DNA of 17,038 bases from JAZDKP01 sp043802925 (GCA_043802925.1 JAZDKP010000017.1:1-17038); one strand, 5' to 3'; shown: positions 1 to 7,939, counted from the first letter of the stretch. Notes: generated by a model not told the origin, from the letters alone. Numbers and translations are program-made.

Positions 1-863
1 TCGATGAACTGGTTGAAAAAGGCGAGGTCATCATGGCACCGGTCCATGACCGCTGAAAAAACAGTCTTGAGAAAGGCTTCGGCCATGTCCATGTTGCCGC
101 GAATGTCGCAGAAGGACATCTCGGGCTCGACCATCCAAAACTCGGCGAGGTGGCGCGCGGTATTGGAATTCTCCGCGCGGAAGGTGGGCCCAAAGGCATA
201 AATGCTGCCGAGTGCGGTGGCGTAGCACTCCCCTTCCAGCTGGCCACTCACCGTGAGGTTGGCCGGCTTGCCAAAAAAATCCTTTGTAAAGTCGACCCCG
301 CTCTGTGTTTTCGGCACGTTCATGAGGTCCAGCGTGGTCACGCGGAACAGGGCCCCGGCCCCCTCGCAATCGCTGGCCGTGATGACGGGGGTATGCACAT
401 GGAGGAAGCCGCGCTCCTGAAAAAAAGAGTGGATGGCAAAGGAGAGCGCGTTCCGGACGCGGGCCACGGCGCCAAAGGTGTTGGTGCGCGGCCGGAGGTG
501 CGCGAGGGTGCGTAGGAATTCGAAAGAATGTTTTTTCTTCTGGAGCGGATAGTCTTCGCCCGCGAAACCGTGGACGATGACGACCGTTGCCTGCAGTTCG
601 AGCGACTGTCCCTTGCCCGGCGAGGCGGCCAGCACCCCTTCCACCGTGACGGACGCACCCGTGGCCGCCTTCTGCACCTCGCTTTCGTAATTTGCAAGCG
701 ACGCATCCACCACGGCCTGAAGTGACTTGACAGAGGAGCCATCGTTCATTTCAAGGAAAGAAAAGCCCTTGGCATCGCGCCGCGTGCGCAGGAGACCGGA
801 GACCCGCACCGCGTCACCCGGGGCGCCGGTCTTAAAAATGTCTGAAATCCGTTTGTTTTCCAT
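1..863 (-). CDS. asnS: Asparaginyl-tRNA synthetase, 3' part outside the window
   Basis: Class II aminoacyl-tRNA synthetase that charges tRNA-Asn with asparagine in the cytoplasm. I translated 287 codons from ATG at 863; the frame is open to the window edge, so roughly the last third is missing. Residues 1 to about 105 form the OB-fold anticodon-binding domain (start MENKRISDIF). The catalytic core follows, with SGQLEGECYA and the class II motif 2 FRAENS, then the segment AEFWMVEPEMSF typical of AsnRS. The AsnRS wording of these segments, rather than AspRS, decides the call. A Shine-Dalgarno-like CAGGGAAG lies just upstream, inside the last codons of the 39-residue gene before it; the two genes are 2 nt apart, so translation is probably coupled. 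No frameshift is visible. Confidence 0.93.
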   Translation of the reverse strand, partial: MENKRISDIFKTGAPGDAVRVSGLLRTRRDAKGFSFLEMNDGSSVKSLQAVVDASLANYESEVQKAATGASVTVEGVLAASPGKGQSLELQATVVIVHGFAGEDYPLQKKKHSFEFLRTLAHLRPRTNTFGAVARVRNALSFAIHSFFQERGFLHVHTPVITASDCEGAGALFRVTTLDLMNVPKTQSGVDFTKDFFGKPANLTVSGQLEGECYATALGSIYAFGPTFRAENSNTARHLAEFWMVEPEMSFCDIRGNMDMAEAFLKTVFSAVMDRCHDDLAFFNQFI

Positions 864-865
864 GG

Positions 866-985
866 TCAGCTTCCCTGGAGAATAAGGTTCAGCCCGTGGT
901 AAAGGCAATATCCGAGCGCCAGCGCGGCGAGCACCGTAAGCGCCAGCAGAATCCGGTTGACGGCCTTGAGCGTGGACGGTTTCAT
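866..985 (-). CDS. 39-residue single-span membrane microprotein
   Basis: A short open frame of 39 codons plus TGA, filling the space between the RmlD-like gene and asnS. The product begins MKPSTLKAVNRILLALTVLA, followed by a hydrophobic run to about residue 29 and a short polar tail. This reads as a single transmembrane helix with a basic N-terminus. The start is supported by a strong Shine-Dalgarno run (AAAAAGGGGG at 1000-991, 5 nt before ATG), placed directly behind the TAA of the upstream gene. The stop lies 2 nt before the asnS ATG, and the asnS ribosome site is inside this frame. I do not recognise a family. It could be a genuine small membrane protein or a leader that couples asnS to the upstream gene; the ribosome site favours real translation. 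Confidence 0.6.
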   Translation of the reverse strand: MKPSTLKAVNRILLALTVLAALALGYCLYHGLNLILQGS

Positions 986-998
986 GGCGGCCCCCTTT

Positions 999-1880
999 TT
1001 ATGCGAGTGTGCGGCGGATATAGGTTTCGATGTCCGTCAACCGTATTCCGGCCGCGGCCTTGAATGCGCTGTTGTCGAACCGCAGGTCCGCCTGGAGCGG
1101 CACTTCGGACTTTGCCTCGGCCATGACGAGCGGCTGCAGGAGCGTCCGGGGGAGCTTCAGCGCGTCCACCGTCCATTCGCCGAGGGTGACACGGTTGACG
1201 CCTCGGTCCCCGCCCGCCAGCAGCACGCCCTGCACCGGGGAAGCGGCCAGCCGGATCACGGCATCCGCGAGATCATCCGCGGCAATCGGCGTGCGCCACT
1301 GGTCCGTAAAGAGCGGGAGGGACCGGCCGTTTTTTGCGCGCGTCACCATCCATTCGAGGAAGCCGCCGGGCTTGTACGCGGGCAACCCCAGGATGAGCGC
1401 GCTCCGGATGATGACGGCGTCGGACGCGTGTTCGCGAACCGCGGCCTCCCCTTCCAGCTTGGTGCGGCCGTACACCGATATCGGATCCGGCACATCCTCC
1501 AAGGTATAGGGCGCCCCCTTGTTTCCGCTGTAAACCATGTCGGTGGAGAAGTGGATGAGACGGATGGAGCCTCCGCACGCTCGCGCAAGTACCCGCGCCC
1601 CTTCAACCTGGACCGCCTGCGCCCGTTCCAAATCGCGCTCGCAGTCGCCCACGGGAAGGCAGGTCAGATTGACAACACAGTCCGGCCGGACAAGGCCGAA
1701 GAGCCGGTGCAGCGAATCGGTATCGCGGATATCGGCCTGGTGACCCGACGCGGCAAAAGGCTCCGGAATACCGGAATAAAAGACAGGGTGAAGAGACACG
1801 TCCGGGTAAAAAGGCGCGCGGCGCAACAGGGTGCCCCCGAGAAGGCCACCGGAACCAATCACGAGGATGTTGATGGACAT
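999..1880 (-). CDS. RmlD-like NAD(P)-dependent sugar reductase (extended SDR)
   Basis: A 293-residue protein of the dTDP-4-dehydrorhamnose reductase/epimerase type. A Rossmann nucleotide-binding start (ILVIGSGGLLGG, Gly9, Gly12, Gly15) is followed by ADIRDTDSLHRLF, then HFSTDMVYSG around residues 110-119, and the catalytic Tyr-x-x-x-Lys at Tyr137 and Lys141 (VYGRTKLEGE). The later TDQWRTPIAADDLADAVI matches the RmlD-type active-site loop. RmlD performs the last step in dTDP-L-rhamnose synthesis, but no rmlA, rmlB or rmlC genes are next to it, so the substrate is uncertain; other sugar or S-adenosylmethionine-linked reductases of this superfamily look alike. It starts 15 nt after the upstream TPR gene and is followed directly by the microprotein gene, suggesting one transcript. 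Confidence 0.8.
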   Translation of the reverse strand: MSINILVIGSGGLLGGTLLRRAPFYPDVSLHPVFYSGIPEPFAASGHQADIRDTDSLHRLFGLVRPDCVVNLTCLPVGDCERDLERAQAVQVEGARVLARACGGSIRLIHFSTDMVYSGNKGAPYTLEDVPDPISVYGRTKLEGEAAVREHASDAVIIRSALILGLPAYKPGGFLEWMVTRAKNGRSLPLFTDQWRTPIAADDLADAVIRLAASPVQGVLLAGGDRGVNRVTLGEWTVDALKLPRTLLQPLVMAEAKSEVPLQADLRFDNSAFKAAAGIRLTDIETYIRRTLA

Positions 1881-1895
1881 GGCCGGATGAGAAAG

Positions 1896-3491
1896 CTACT
1901 CGGACTTTTTGAACACCACGGGGTAGGTGACCTTTTGCGGGCCGTATTCCGGTTCGATGGCCGGAAAACTCCAGGACTTGACCATAGTAAGAACCTTGTC
2001 GCGGAATTCGTCGTTTTGAATGTCGGACTCCGGGTCAATGGCCACATGGGAGGTCTTGCCATCCGTTTCGATGAGGAAAGAGACCCGGAGGGCCCCGGAA
2101 AAGTCCGCGCCCCGTTTCAACATGGCATTATAGATGCCTTGAAGGGGTTTGGCCTTGCTTTCAATTTCACGGCCGATAAATGAGGGTTTGCGGAGCGGGT
2201 GCGCGTTGACGTCGAGGCGCTCCTTCTGCATTTCTTTCCGCGCCTGCTGGAACTCCTCAGCCTGCTGCTTCTGGGCCTGCACGGCCTCCTTTTCCGCCGC
2301 TTTTTCACCGGAAAGGTCCAGTTTTTCAATGATGTCAAGCACATCCGCGTCGCTTTTAGTGAGTGCTTTGCGGACCGATGCGCGTTGCGCCACGCGCTCC
2401 TTGTCCGTGGTCTTGCTTTCCTCGCCCATGATACCCGAAAAGGTGTTGAGCTCGTCAAAAAAGTTGGCGTCACGGTACTTCTGGAGCCGGGCCATGGCAA
2501 TCTGGGTGATCTGCTTGTCACGCTCGTAAAATTCGCCGAGGATATAGACGCGGCGGTTGGCCTCGGTGGCCCATTTCGTTTCCGGGTAATCATTGAGCAG
2601 GCGGCGGTAATTGTCGACCGCCAGCGCGGCCTCGCCGAGTTCCTCGTGGCAGCGCCCCTTGAGAAAGACCGCCTCGGAAAGAACCCGGGGGTCTTTTGCG
2701 GACTTTTCGATTTCGGAAAAGACCGTGATCGCGTTCTTGTAGTCCATGAGCAGGTAGAGCTGTTTACCGTAGGCGATGGTGGGCGCCTGGTTTTTACGGA
2801 TCTCGGTGAGCTCGTCGTCGACCTTGTTGATGAAGTCGAGGAGCGTCCAGGCCGTGACCGCGGCCTCGGTATCGGCAAAGCGGGCGATGACGTCCTCGTA
2901 CGATGCGCGCGCCTTTTCCATGTCGCCGTTCATGGACTCGCAGAACCCTTTGTGCAGGATGATGTAAGCCTCGATGTCGGACGAGTGCTTTTTGGCTTTG
3001 AGGATGGAGACATACATGGAGAGCGCCTTGTCGTAGCGCCGGTTGCGCTCGTAGAAATAAGCGACTTCAAGCTCCTGGTTGTCCTTGATTTTTTCGGTTT
3101 CGGCCATCTGGGACTTTCCCATGATGACGCGCAGAAGGTTCATGCCGATGCGCACGATGGGATTGAGGTAGTTCCAGGCCGAAAGATTGCGGGGCTCGTC
3201 CTTGAGGAAGTCGCTGGCAATGACGGCCATGACCTTGGACTCGACCGCGTAATCCGCGGAATCCTCGTAACCGCGCTCCATCCGCCGCTTGATGATGGAG
3301 TATTTGGCCAGCATGTTGAGGCTCTTGTTGAGGTCCTGCTGGTGGGCGATGCGGTAGAGTGTTTTATCAAGCTCCTGGAACCGGATGTCAATGACGGACA
3401 TATTGAAAAAGACGCTGAACGCAATGATGAACAGCACGAACAGCACCGGGGGCAGGAAGGCCAGGGATTGCTTGAGCGAACCATTGGGCAT
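1896..3491 (-). CDS. Membrane-anchored TPR protein with AgmX/TonB-like C-terminal domain
   Basis: 531 residues. One N-terminal transmembrane helix (about residues 11-31, AFLPPVLFVLFIIAFSVFF) anchors the protein, with the rest probably periplasmic. Residues roughly 145-330 contain helix pairs of TPR type (for example AVFLKGRCHEELGEAALAVD). A charged, Gln/Lys/Glu-rich coiled region follows at about 385-430. The last ~95 residues resemble the AgmX/PglI or TonB C-terminal fold, with ALRVSFLIETDGKTSHVAI and VKSWSFPAIEPEYGPQ. In known families that domain binds outer-membrane or envelope-spanning partners, often near gliding or secretion systems. The start at 3491 has AAGGGA 9 nt upstream. It lies 22 nt after the GGDEF gene, likely in the same operon. 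Specific function is not recognisable. Confidence 0.7.
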   Translation of the reverse strand: MPNGSLKQSLAFLPPVLFVLFIIAFSVFFNMSVIDIRFQELDKTLYRIAHQQDLNKSLNMLAKYSIIKRRMERGYEDSADYAVESKVMAVIASDFLKDEPRNLSAWNYLNPIVRIGMNLLRVIMGKSQMAETEKIKDNQELEVAYFYERNRRYDKALSMYVSILKAKKHSSDIEAYIILHKGFCESMNGDMEKARASYEDVIARFADTEAAVTAWTLLDFINKVDDELTEIRKNQAPTIAYGKQLYLLMDYKNAITVFSEIEKSAKDPRVLSEAVFLKGRCHEELGEAALAVDNYRRLLNDYPETKWATEANRRVYILGEFYERDKQITQIAMARLQKYRDANFFDELNTFSGIMGEESKTTDKERVAQRASVRKALTKSDADVLDIIEKLDLSGEKAAEKEAVQAQKQQAEEFQQARKEMQKERLDVNAHPLRKPSFIGREIESKAKPLQGIYNAMLKRGADFSGALRVSFLIETDGKTSHVAIDPESDIQNDEFRDKVLTMVKSWSFPAIEPEYGPQKVTYPVVFKKSE

Positions 3492-3513
3492 GCGCGGGGG
3501 TCCCTTTGAGGCG

Positions 3514-4842
3514 TTAAACCTTGCGGCGGTCGATGGCGTAGCTGCTGCCTTCCATCTTTTTAACCACCTTTTTCATCTCCGCGGCCACGGAGACCAGCTC
3601 CACGTGGCTGCTGAACGGGCGCAGCATATTGCAGACCACGGCCAGTGAAATGGTCATGAGCGGGAACCGCATGCGTTCGCCCTGGCGCGACACCGAGTCG
3701 ATGTACCCGTTGCGCGCATCGGTCTCGTTGTAGAACTGGGTGATATCGTGGTCGAAATAGCCGATAATCTGCTTGCAGCAGGGCTCCCAGAGCTCGAAGG
3801 GAACCACCGTGACAAAGTCGTCGCCGCCCTCGTGGCCGTTGAAAATACGCTTGTCGGCAAGGGCTTTGGTGGCCTCATTAAAGCAGTCGCGCGTATAGAG
3901 AATGACATCATCGCCGCGGGTAAAGCCGTATTTGTCGTTGTAGGCCTTGAAGTTGTCGAGGTCGGCGTAGATGACCGCGAGTTTTTCGTTGGCATTGAGC
4001 CGGCGGTCGATTTCCTGCGCAATGGTGATGTTGCCCGGGAGTCCGGTGAGCGGGTTGGCGCCGCGGTCCATTTCGCGCATGTGCTGGAGCGCCACACTCA
4101 TTTCGTTGAACGCGATGGCAAGACGGCCGATTTCATCGTCGCGAAGGATGTTGACGCGCGCCTTGACGTCCCCCTGCGCCACCTGCTTGGTGGCCTCGTA
4201 GATTTCGAGGATGGGCGCGATGATGGTTTTGGACAGGAAGAGGGCCGAGATGATGTGGATGAAGACCACCAGCACACCGATGATCACACACTGGATGACC
4301 AGGTTCTTCATTTTGTCGTTGACGTCCTTCATGGAGATCATGGCCTTGACCACCACGGTCTTGTCGAGCCCGTAACTGATGGGCACGTACAGGTTGATGA
4401 CCTTATGCTTGCGGTCGATGACATGGTAGAAGATGCGGTTTTCGAAGCTGTTCTTCTGGATGGACTTGATGACGCCCGCGATTTCGGCCGGGAAGGGTTT
4501 GCGCTGACGCGTGAGCACCTTGCCGTCGAGGCTTTCGACGATGATTTTGCAATCCTCCTGGAACAGGGTGAAATCCTTGATGCCCCCGCTCCGAAGCTCC
4601 TTCTGCATGGCCGCAATGATGTCGGGGGTGATCTCCTGCTGCTTGTCGAGCAGACCGTCCATTTTGATGCGGATATTGGTGCTTTTACTTTCGCTCGTCA
4701 GCAGTGTGTTTTCTGAGATGAGGTCGAGCTGGTTCTCGAACACCATGAATGTGAAAAGCGAAACGTTCAGGATGGTGAGAATCAGATACGTCAGCGCCGT
4801 CTTGTAAGAAATGGATTTCCGGTCAAAATTGAATCCCAGCAT
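3514..4842 (-). CDS. HAMP-GGDEF membrane sensor, putative diguanylate cyclase
   Basis: 442 residues. Transmembrane helix 1 at about 14-34, an extracytoplasmic sensor region 35-180, helix 2 at about 181-203, HAMP 204-256 (DEIGRLAIAFNEMS), then a GGDEF domain 262-441. The GGDEF domain opens with NPLTGLPGN, has the metal and substrate region YADLDNFKAYNDKYGF (Asp294, Asp296), and an active-site loop GHEGGDDF with Gly339, Gly340, Asp341, Asp342. The fourth position is Asp where canonical cyclases have Glu, and no RxxD inhibitory site is seen five residues upstream. Diguanylate cyclases make cyclic di-GMP, which controls motility and attachment. Activity here is plausible but not assured. It is the first gene after a 92-bp gap with a putative promoter. 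Confidence 0.85.
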   Translation of the reverse strand: MLGFNFDRKSISYKTALTYLILTILNVSLFTFMVFENQLDLISENTLLTSESKSTNIRIKMDGLLDKQQEITPDIIAAMQKELRSGGIKDFTLFQEDCKIIVESLDGKVLTRQRKPFPAEIAGVIKSIQKNSFENRIFYHVIDRKHKVINLYVPISYGLDKTVVVKAMISMKDVNDKMKNLVIQCVIIGVLVVFIHIISALFLSKTIIAPILEIYEATKQVAQGDVKARVNILRDDEIGRLAIAFNEMSVALQHMREMDRGANPLTGLPGNITIAQEIDRRLNANEKLAVIYADLDNFKAYNDKYGFTRGDDVILYTRDCFNEATKALADKRIFNGHEGGDDFVTVVPFELWEPCCKQIIGYFDHDITQFYNETDARNGYIDSVSRQGERMRFPLMTISLAVVCNMLRPFSSHVELVSVAAEMKKVVKKMEGSSYAIDRRKV

Positions 4843-4887
4843 ACGCGCCCGCTTTGGTTAAGTGCGATCCCTTCCCCTAGCCATTAA

Positions 4888-4914
4888 ATAATAGGTATGG
4901 GGAAAATTTGTCCA
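4888..4914 (-). promoter_or_regulatory. Putative sigma-70-type promoter for the GGDEF operon
   Basis: On the minus strand TGGACA (4914-4909) and TATTAT (4893-4888) are separated by 15 nt, each differing from consensus by one base. The spacer is short. The start codon of the GGDEF gene is 45 nt further on. TTCCCC at 4872-4877 and GGGGAA at 4899-4904 form an inverted repeat spanning the -10 element, which could be an operator. Pattern only. Confidence 0.3.
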
Positions 4915-4934
4915 ATAAAAAATGGCGTCCCGCC
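4913..4934 (-). terminator. Weak terminator-like hairpin after the response regulator
   Basis: Immediately after the TAA of the response-regulator gene the minus strand reads GGCG-GGA-CGCC followed by ATTTTTTATT. The stem is only 4 bp, so this is a weak candidate for an intrinsic terminator. Its location between two gene blocks and the T-run are the only support. Confidence 0.3.
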
Positions 4935-6311
4935 TTATTCGGGGTTGGACTCGGCTTCGGCCTCGCCCCCCCGGCCTTCGTATTCGTTCAGTTTGTTCCG
5001 GAGCGTCCGGATGGAGATACCCAGCATCTCCGCCACGCGGGTCTTGTTGCCCTGGCAGTGCTCCAGCGTCTTGTAGATGAGCTGCTTTTCCATTTCCGCG
5101 ATGGTGACGCCGGGCACAAGCCCCCCCCCCTCCTTTTTCAGCGGCCCGAAAAGCTGAAAGATCGAGGCGGAGAGCGGGTGTGTTTGAGTCAGCACCACGG
5201 CCCGCTCGATGGCGTTTTCGAGCTCGCGCACGTTGCCCGGCCAGTCGTAGGACTTCAGCAGCGCCACCGCGTCGTCGGCAATACCGGGCACCGCGTAACC
5301 GTTTTCCTCGTTGAATTTGCGGATGAAATGGTCACAGAGCAGCGGGATGTCCTCCTTGCGCGACCGGAGCGGGGGAAGCTGGAACGGGATGACGTTGAGA
5401 CGGAAGAAGAGGTCCTCGCGGAAGCGCCCCTTTTCGATCTCCTCGCGGAGGTTGCGGTTGGTGGTGGCCACGATGCGCACGTCCACAGGCACCGGCGCTT
5501 CGGCGCCTATCTTGTTGATTTCTTTCTCCTGCAGCACGCGGAGGAGTTTGGCCTGCGTGGCCATGGGCATTTCCCCGATTTCATCGAGCAGCAGCGTACC
5601 GCCGCTGGCTAATTCGAATTTGCCGCGTGTGCGGCGCACCGCGCCCGTGAAGGCCCCCTTTTCGTGGCCGAACAGCTCGCTTTCGATGAGCGTGTCGGGC
5701 ATGGCCGCGCAGTTGATTTTGATGAACGGGCCGCGCGAACGCCGGCTCCCGGAGTGGATAGCGCGCGCCACAAGTTCCTTGCCTGTTCCCGACTCGCCGA
5801 GGATGAGCACCGTGGACGCGCTCTGCGCCACGGTCTCGACCATTTTATGGATGTCGTCCATGGCCTTGGAGCGGCCCACGTATTGGTACCGCCGCCCCAG
5901 CTCCTCGCGGAGGGCGCGGTTTTCGTCCTGGAGTTCCTTGGTCTCGAGGCACTTTTTGACCTTGACCTCGAGCTCCTTGAGCATGGCGATTTCGCCCTTG
6001 ACAAGATAATCATTGGCGCCCAGATGCATGGCGTCCACCGCGTTTTCGATGGTTCCGTACGCGGTCACCATGATGAACGGCACCAACGAGGGGAGCTCGC
6101 GGACGCTTTTGAGCAGCTGAAGGCCGGTCATGCCCGGCATTTTCATGTCCGAGATGACGCAGTCCGGCTCGTCCTCGCGGATGAGCGCAAGCGCGCGCTC
6201 GCCGCCGTCGGCTTCGAGCACGCTGTAGGCCGCCACGCGCGAAAGCGCCGTGGTGAGCATGACGCGCATATTGGCATCGTCGTCCACGACCAGAATACGG
6301 TAGTCCGCCAT
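4935..6311 (-). CDS. NtrC-family sigma-54-dependent response regulator
   Basis: 458 residues with the full NtrC layout. The receiver domain is 1 to about 122, with Asp10/Asp11, phosphoacceptor Asp55 (VISDMKMPG), Thr83 and Lys105. The AAA+ domain is about 143-385, with Walker A GESGTGKE (172-179), the sigma-54 contact loop GAFTGA (219-224), Walker B LLLDEIGEM (Asp243, Glu244) and GRFREDLFFRLNV. A Fis-type helix-turn-helix lies at about 417-445 (GNKTRVAEMLGISIRTLRNK). It activates transcription from sigma-54 promoters when phosphorylated, presumably by the adjacent kinase. GAGGAG lies 9 nt before the ATG. Oddities: the usual Pro after Lys105 is replaced by Gly, and the Gly395-Gly397 linker is encoded inside a run of ten G. 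FlgR/FleR-type flagellar control is an inference from the neighbours. Confidence 0.93.
   Translation of the reverse strand: MADYRILVVDDDANMRVMLTTALSRVAAYSVLEADGGERALALIREDEPDCVISDMKMPGMTGLQLLKSVRELPSLVPFIMVTAYGTIENAVDAMHLGANDYLVKGEIAMLKELEVKVKKCLETKELQDENRALREELGRRYQYVGRSKAMDDIHKMVETVAQSASTVLILGESGTGKELVARAIHSGSRRSRGPFIKINCAAMPDTLIESELFGHEKGAFTGAVRRTRGKFELASGGTLLLDEIGEMPMATQAKLLRVLQEKEINKIGAEAPVPVDVRIVATTNRNLREEIEKGRFREDLFFRLNVIPFQLPPLRSRKEDIPLLCDHFIRKFNEENGYAVPGIADDAVALLKSYDWPGNVRELENAIERAVVLTQTHPLSASIFQLFGPLKKEGGGLVPGVTIAEMEKQLIYKTLEHCQGNKTRVAEMLGISIRTLRNKLNEYEGRGGEAEAESNPE
5121..5130. repeat. Homopolymer of ten C (ten G in the coding strand)
   Basis: Ten consecutive C on the plus strand; on the coding strand this is the end of a Glu codon plus three Gly codons (Gly395-Gly397). 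It falls in the linker between the ATPase and DNA-binding domains of the response regulator. It is the longest homopolymer I noticed in the window. Loss of one G shifts the frame and meets a TGA inside the helix-turn-helix coding region; gain of one G destroys the helix-turn-helix and reads past the normal stop. Confidence 0.9.
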
Positions 6312-6335
6312 GATAAGGATCTCCTCAATAAATAA

Positions 6336-7583
6336 TCAGGCCGGAAAGGTGAGCCGGAAGACCGTCCCCGCGCCCGGCGTGCTTTTAACGCTTATTTCAC
6401 CATTGTGAAGTTCCAGAATCTTCTTGACAATAGACAACCCGAGCCCGTTGCCATCGGCCCGGGTCGTAAAGAACGGGTTGAAGATTTTGCCCAGATCGTC
6501 GGAACGGATGCCTTTGCCCGTGTCCGCAATGTCGAGGTGCACCACCTTCTGGACCCGGAGGCCGTTACAGAACAGGCGTTCGCCCGCAGCGGCCGCGTAC
6601 ACGGCCATGGAAAGGGTGACCGCGCCGGTCCCGGGAATGGCCTGCACCGCGTTCTGCACGAGGTTGATGAGCACCTGTTCTATTTTTTCCGGGTCGATTT
6701 TGATGCGCACCGGCTCCTCGGGAAAGGCGCGGGTGAGCGTCACGCGCGCCGGGTCGAGGCTGATGCCGATGAAATCGAGCACCTGGCCCACATGCTCCTG
6801 CAGAGGGACCTCCTGCGGGTGCAGGGCAAGCGGCCGCGTGTACACCAGCAGGTTGCTCACGATTTTATTGAGGCTGGCCAGGCTGTTGATGATTCGTTTG
6901 ACCAGCTCCAGCTTGGCCGCGTCGCCCGCAAGGTCGCGCTCGAGCAGGGTGATGAAGCCGCCGATGGCGCCCAGCGGGTTCCGGATTTCGTGGGCCACGG
7001 CCGCGGACATTTCGCCGAGGGCCGCGAGCGTTTTGGCGCGCTGGACCTCCTCCTGCATATGCTTGACCTCCGAGAGGTCGCGGAAGACCTCGAGCGCGCC
7101 CAGCCGCTGGCCCGCGCTGTCCTCGAGGAGCGCCGTGGTGAAACTCACGGGCACGGGATCCCCCTCGGCGTTGACGATGTTCTTTTCACGCGAGAGCACA
7201 TGCCGGCCCGTGCGGAGGGTGTGCAGGAGGGTGTTCTCCTCGGCCTGGCCCCGCCCAAGGACATCGGCATAAGGACGGCCCAGGGCCTCCTCCACCGGCA
7301 CGCCTGTGAGCCGGGCGGCGTCACGGTTGAAGCTGGTGATGAGGCCGCGGGTGTCGATGGCCACCACGGAATTGGTGAGACTCTGGAGGATCTGCGAAAG
7401 AAGCTTGTTCTTGTTGTCGAGTTCGATGTTGACGCTACGGAAGTCCTCCTGCATTTTCTGGTAGGCGGACTCGAGCCGCCGGGCGTTTTCCTCAAAATGG
7501 CGGAACGCCTCGAGCAAAAGTTTGACATCTGGATTACCGGGGGGCGACAGGGCCGTGGAGGGGGCTGCCATATCCACCGTCAT
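6336..7583 (-). CDS. Soluble PAS-domain sensor histidine kinase
   Basis: 415 residues without transmembrane helices, so a cytoplasmic sensor. A helical N-terminal segment at about 18-68 (FRHFEENARRLESAYQKMQE) is followed by a PAS domain at about 66-180. The HisKA helix carries the phosphorylated His198 (AVAHEIRNPLGAIGGF). The ATPase domain has the N box (NLVQNAVQAIPG, Asn307 and Asn311), DTGKG at 354-358, NPFF, and GNGLGLSIVKK at 378-388. The layout is like FleS, FlgS or AtoS-type kinases that phosphorylate NtrC-like regulators, and the next gene is one. The ATG overlaps the stop of the preceding gene by 4 nt (ATGA). The AAGGA motif abuts this ATG, so the internal ATG at 7571 (Met5) might be the real start. 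Confidence 0.92.
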   Translation of the reverse strand: MTVDMAAPSTALSPPGNPDVKLLLEAFRHFEENARRLESAYQKMQEDFRSVNIELDNKNKLLSQILQSLTNSVVAIDTRGLITSFNRDAARLTGVPVEEALGRPYADVLGRGQAEENTLLHTLRTGRHVLSREKNIVNAEGDPVPVSFTTALLEDSAGQRLGALEVFRDLSEVKHMQEEVQRAKTLAALGEMSAAVAHEIRNPLGAIGGFITLLERDLAGDAAKLELVKRIINSLASLNKIVSNLLVYTRPLALHPQEVPLQEHVGQVLDFIGISLDPARVTLTRAFPEEPVRIKIDPEKIEQVLINLVQNAVQAIPGTGAVTLSMAVYAAAAGERLFCNGLRVQKVVHLDIADTGKGIRSDDLGKIFNPFFTTRADGNGLGLSIVKKILELHNGEISVKSTPGAGTVFRLTFPA

Positions 7584-7939
7584 TCCTTGCCGCAGGCGTT
7601 CTTGACCGATTCCTCGAGACGACGGCTGGCCTCGAGCACCTCGGCGAGGATGTCCTTGATTTTTTTAAGCAGGGTCTTGAGCGTTTCGGCGGCCACAGTG
7701 TGGATCTCGTTTTTACGGCGGTCCCAGCCGATTTTATTTCCCGCGATGCGGTCATCGATGGCCTTGATGCGGTCAAAGGCCTGCTTGCGCGCCTCGAGTA
7801 CGCGGATGATGCCCGCCATTTCCGGCGCCCGTCCCGGAGCCGGGATGCCGGCGTTGAGGTCCGCGAGCAGATCCCGATAGAGACCGTACTGCGCCGTGTA
7901 ATTGGACAGCAGGAGCTCTACCAGTTCGTGGTCGTTCAT
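7580..7939 (-). CDS. Small all-helical protein, possibly FlgN-like
   Basis: 119 residues starting MNDHELVELLLSNYTAQYGL. I chose ATG at 7939 rather than the longer frame to 7990 because AGGGAAG lies 7 nt upstream and the ATG overlaps the stop of the TPR gene by 4 nt (ATGA), the same arrangement as at its other end. The protein is charged and predicted helical throughout (RVLEARKQAFDRIKAIDDRI, TLKTLLKKIKDILAEVLEAS), with no membrane segment and one Cys near the end. The size, helicity and the spacing of the LL-Y-L-L pattern recall flagellar chaperones of the FlgN/FliT type, which hold filament-junction subunits before export. Similarity is by eye only. Its position between the TPR gene and the kinase makes a role in the same pathway likely. 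Confidence 0.65.
   Translation of the reverse strand: MNDHELVELLLSNYTAQYGLYRDLLADLNAGIPAPGRAPEMAGIIRVLEARKQAFDRIKAIDDRIAGNKIGWDRRKNEIHTVAAETLKTLLKKIKDILAEVLEASRRLEESVKNACGKE

Noticed and set aside
957..3509. Plus-strand frames of 408 and 436 codons over the RmlD-like and TPR genes
   Set aside because: Both lie opposite genes with recognisable domains and ribosome sites; their translations are rich in Gly, Val, Asp and Arg as expected from reading GC-biased codons backwards.
6405..7880. A 491-codon plus-strand frame over the kinase gene
   Set aside because: Antisense shadow of a clear histidine kinase with all conserved boxes; it has no motif of its own.
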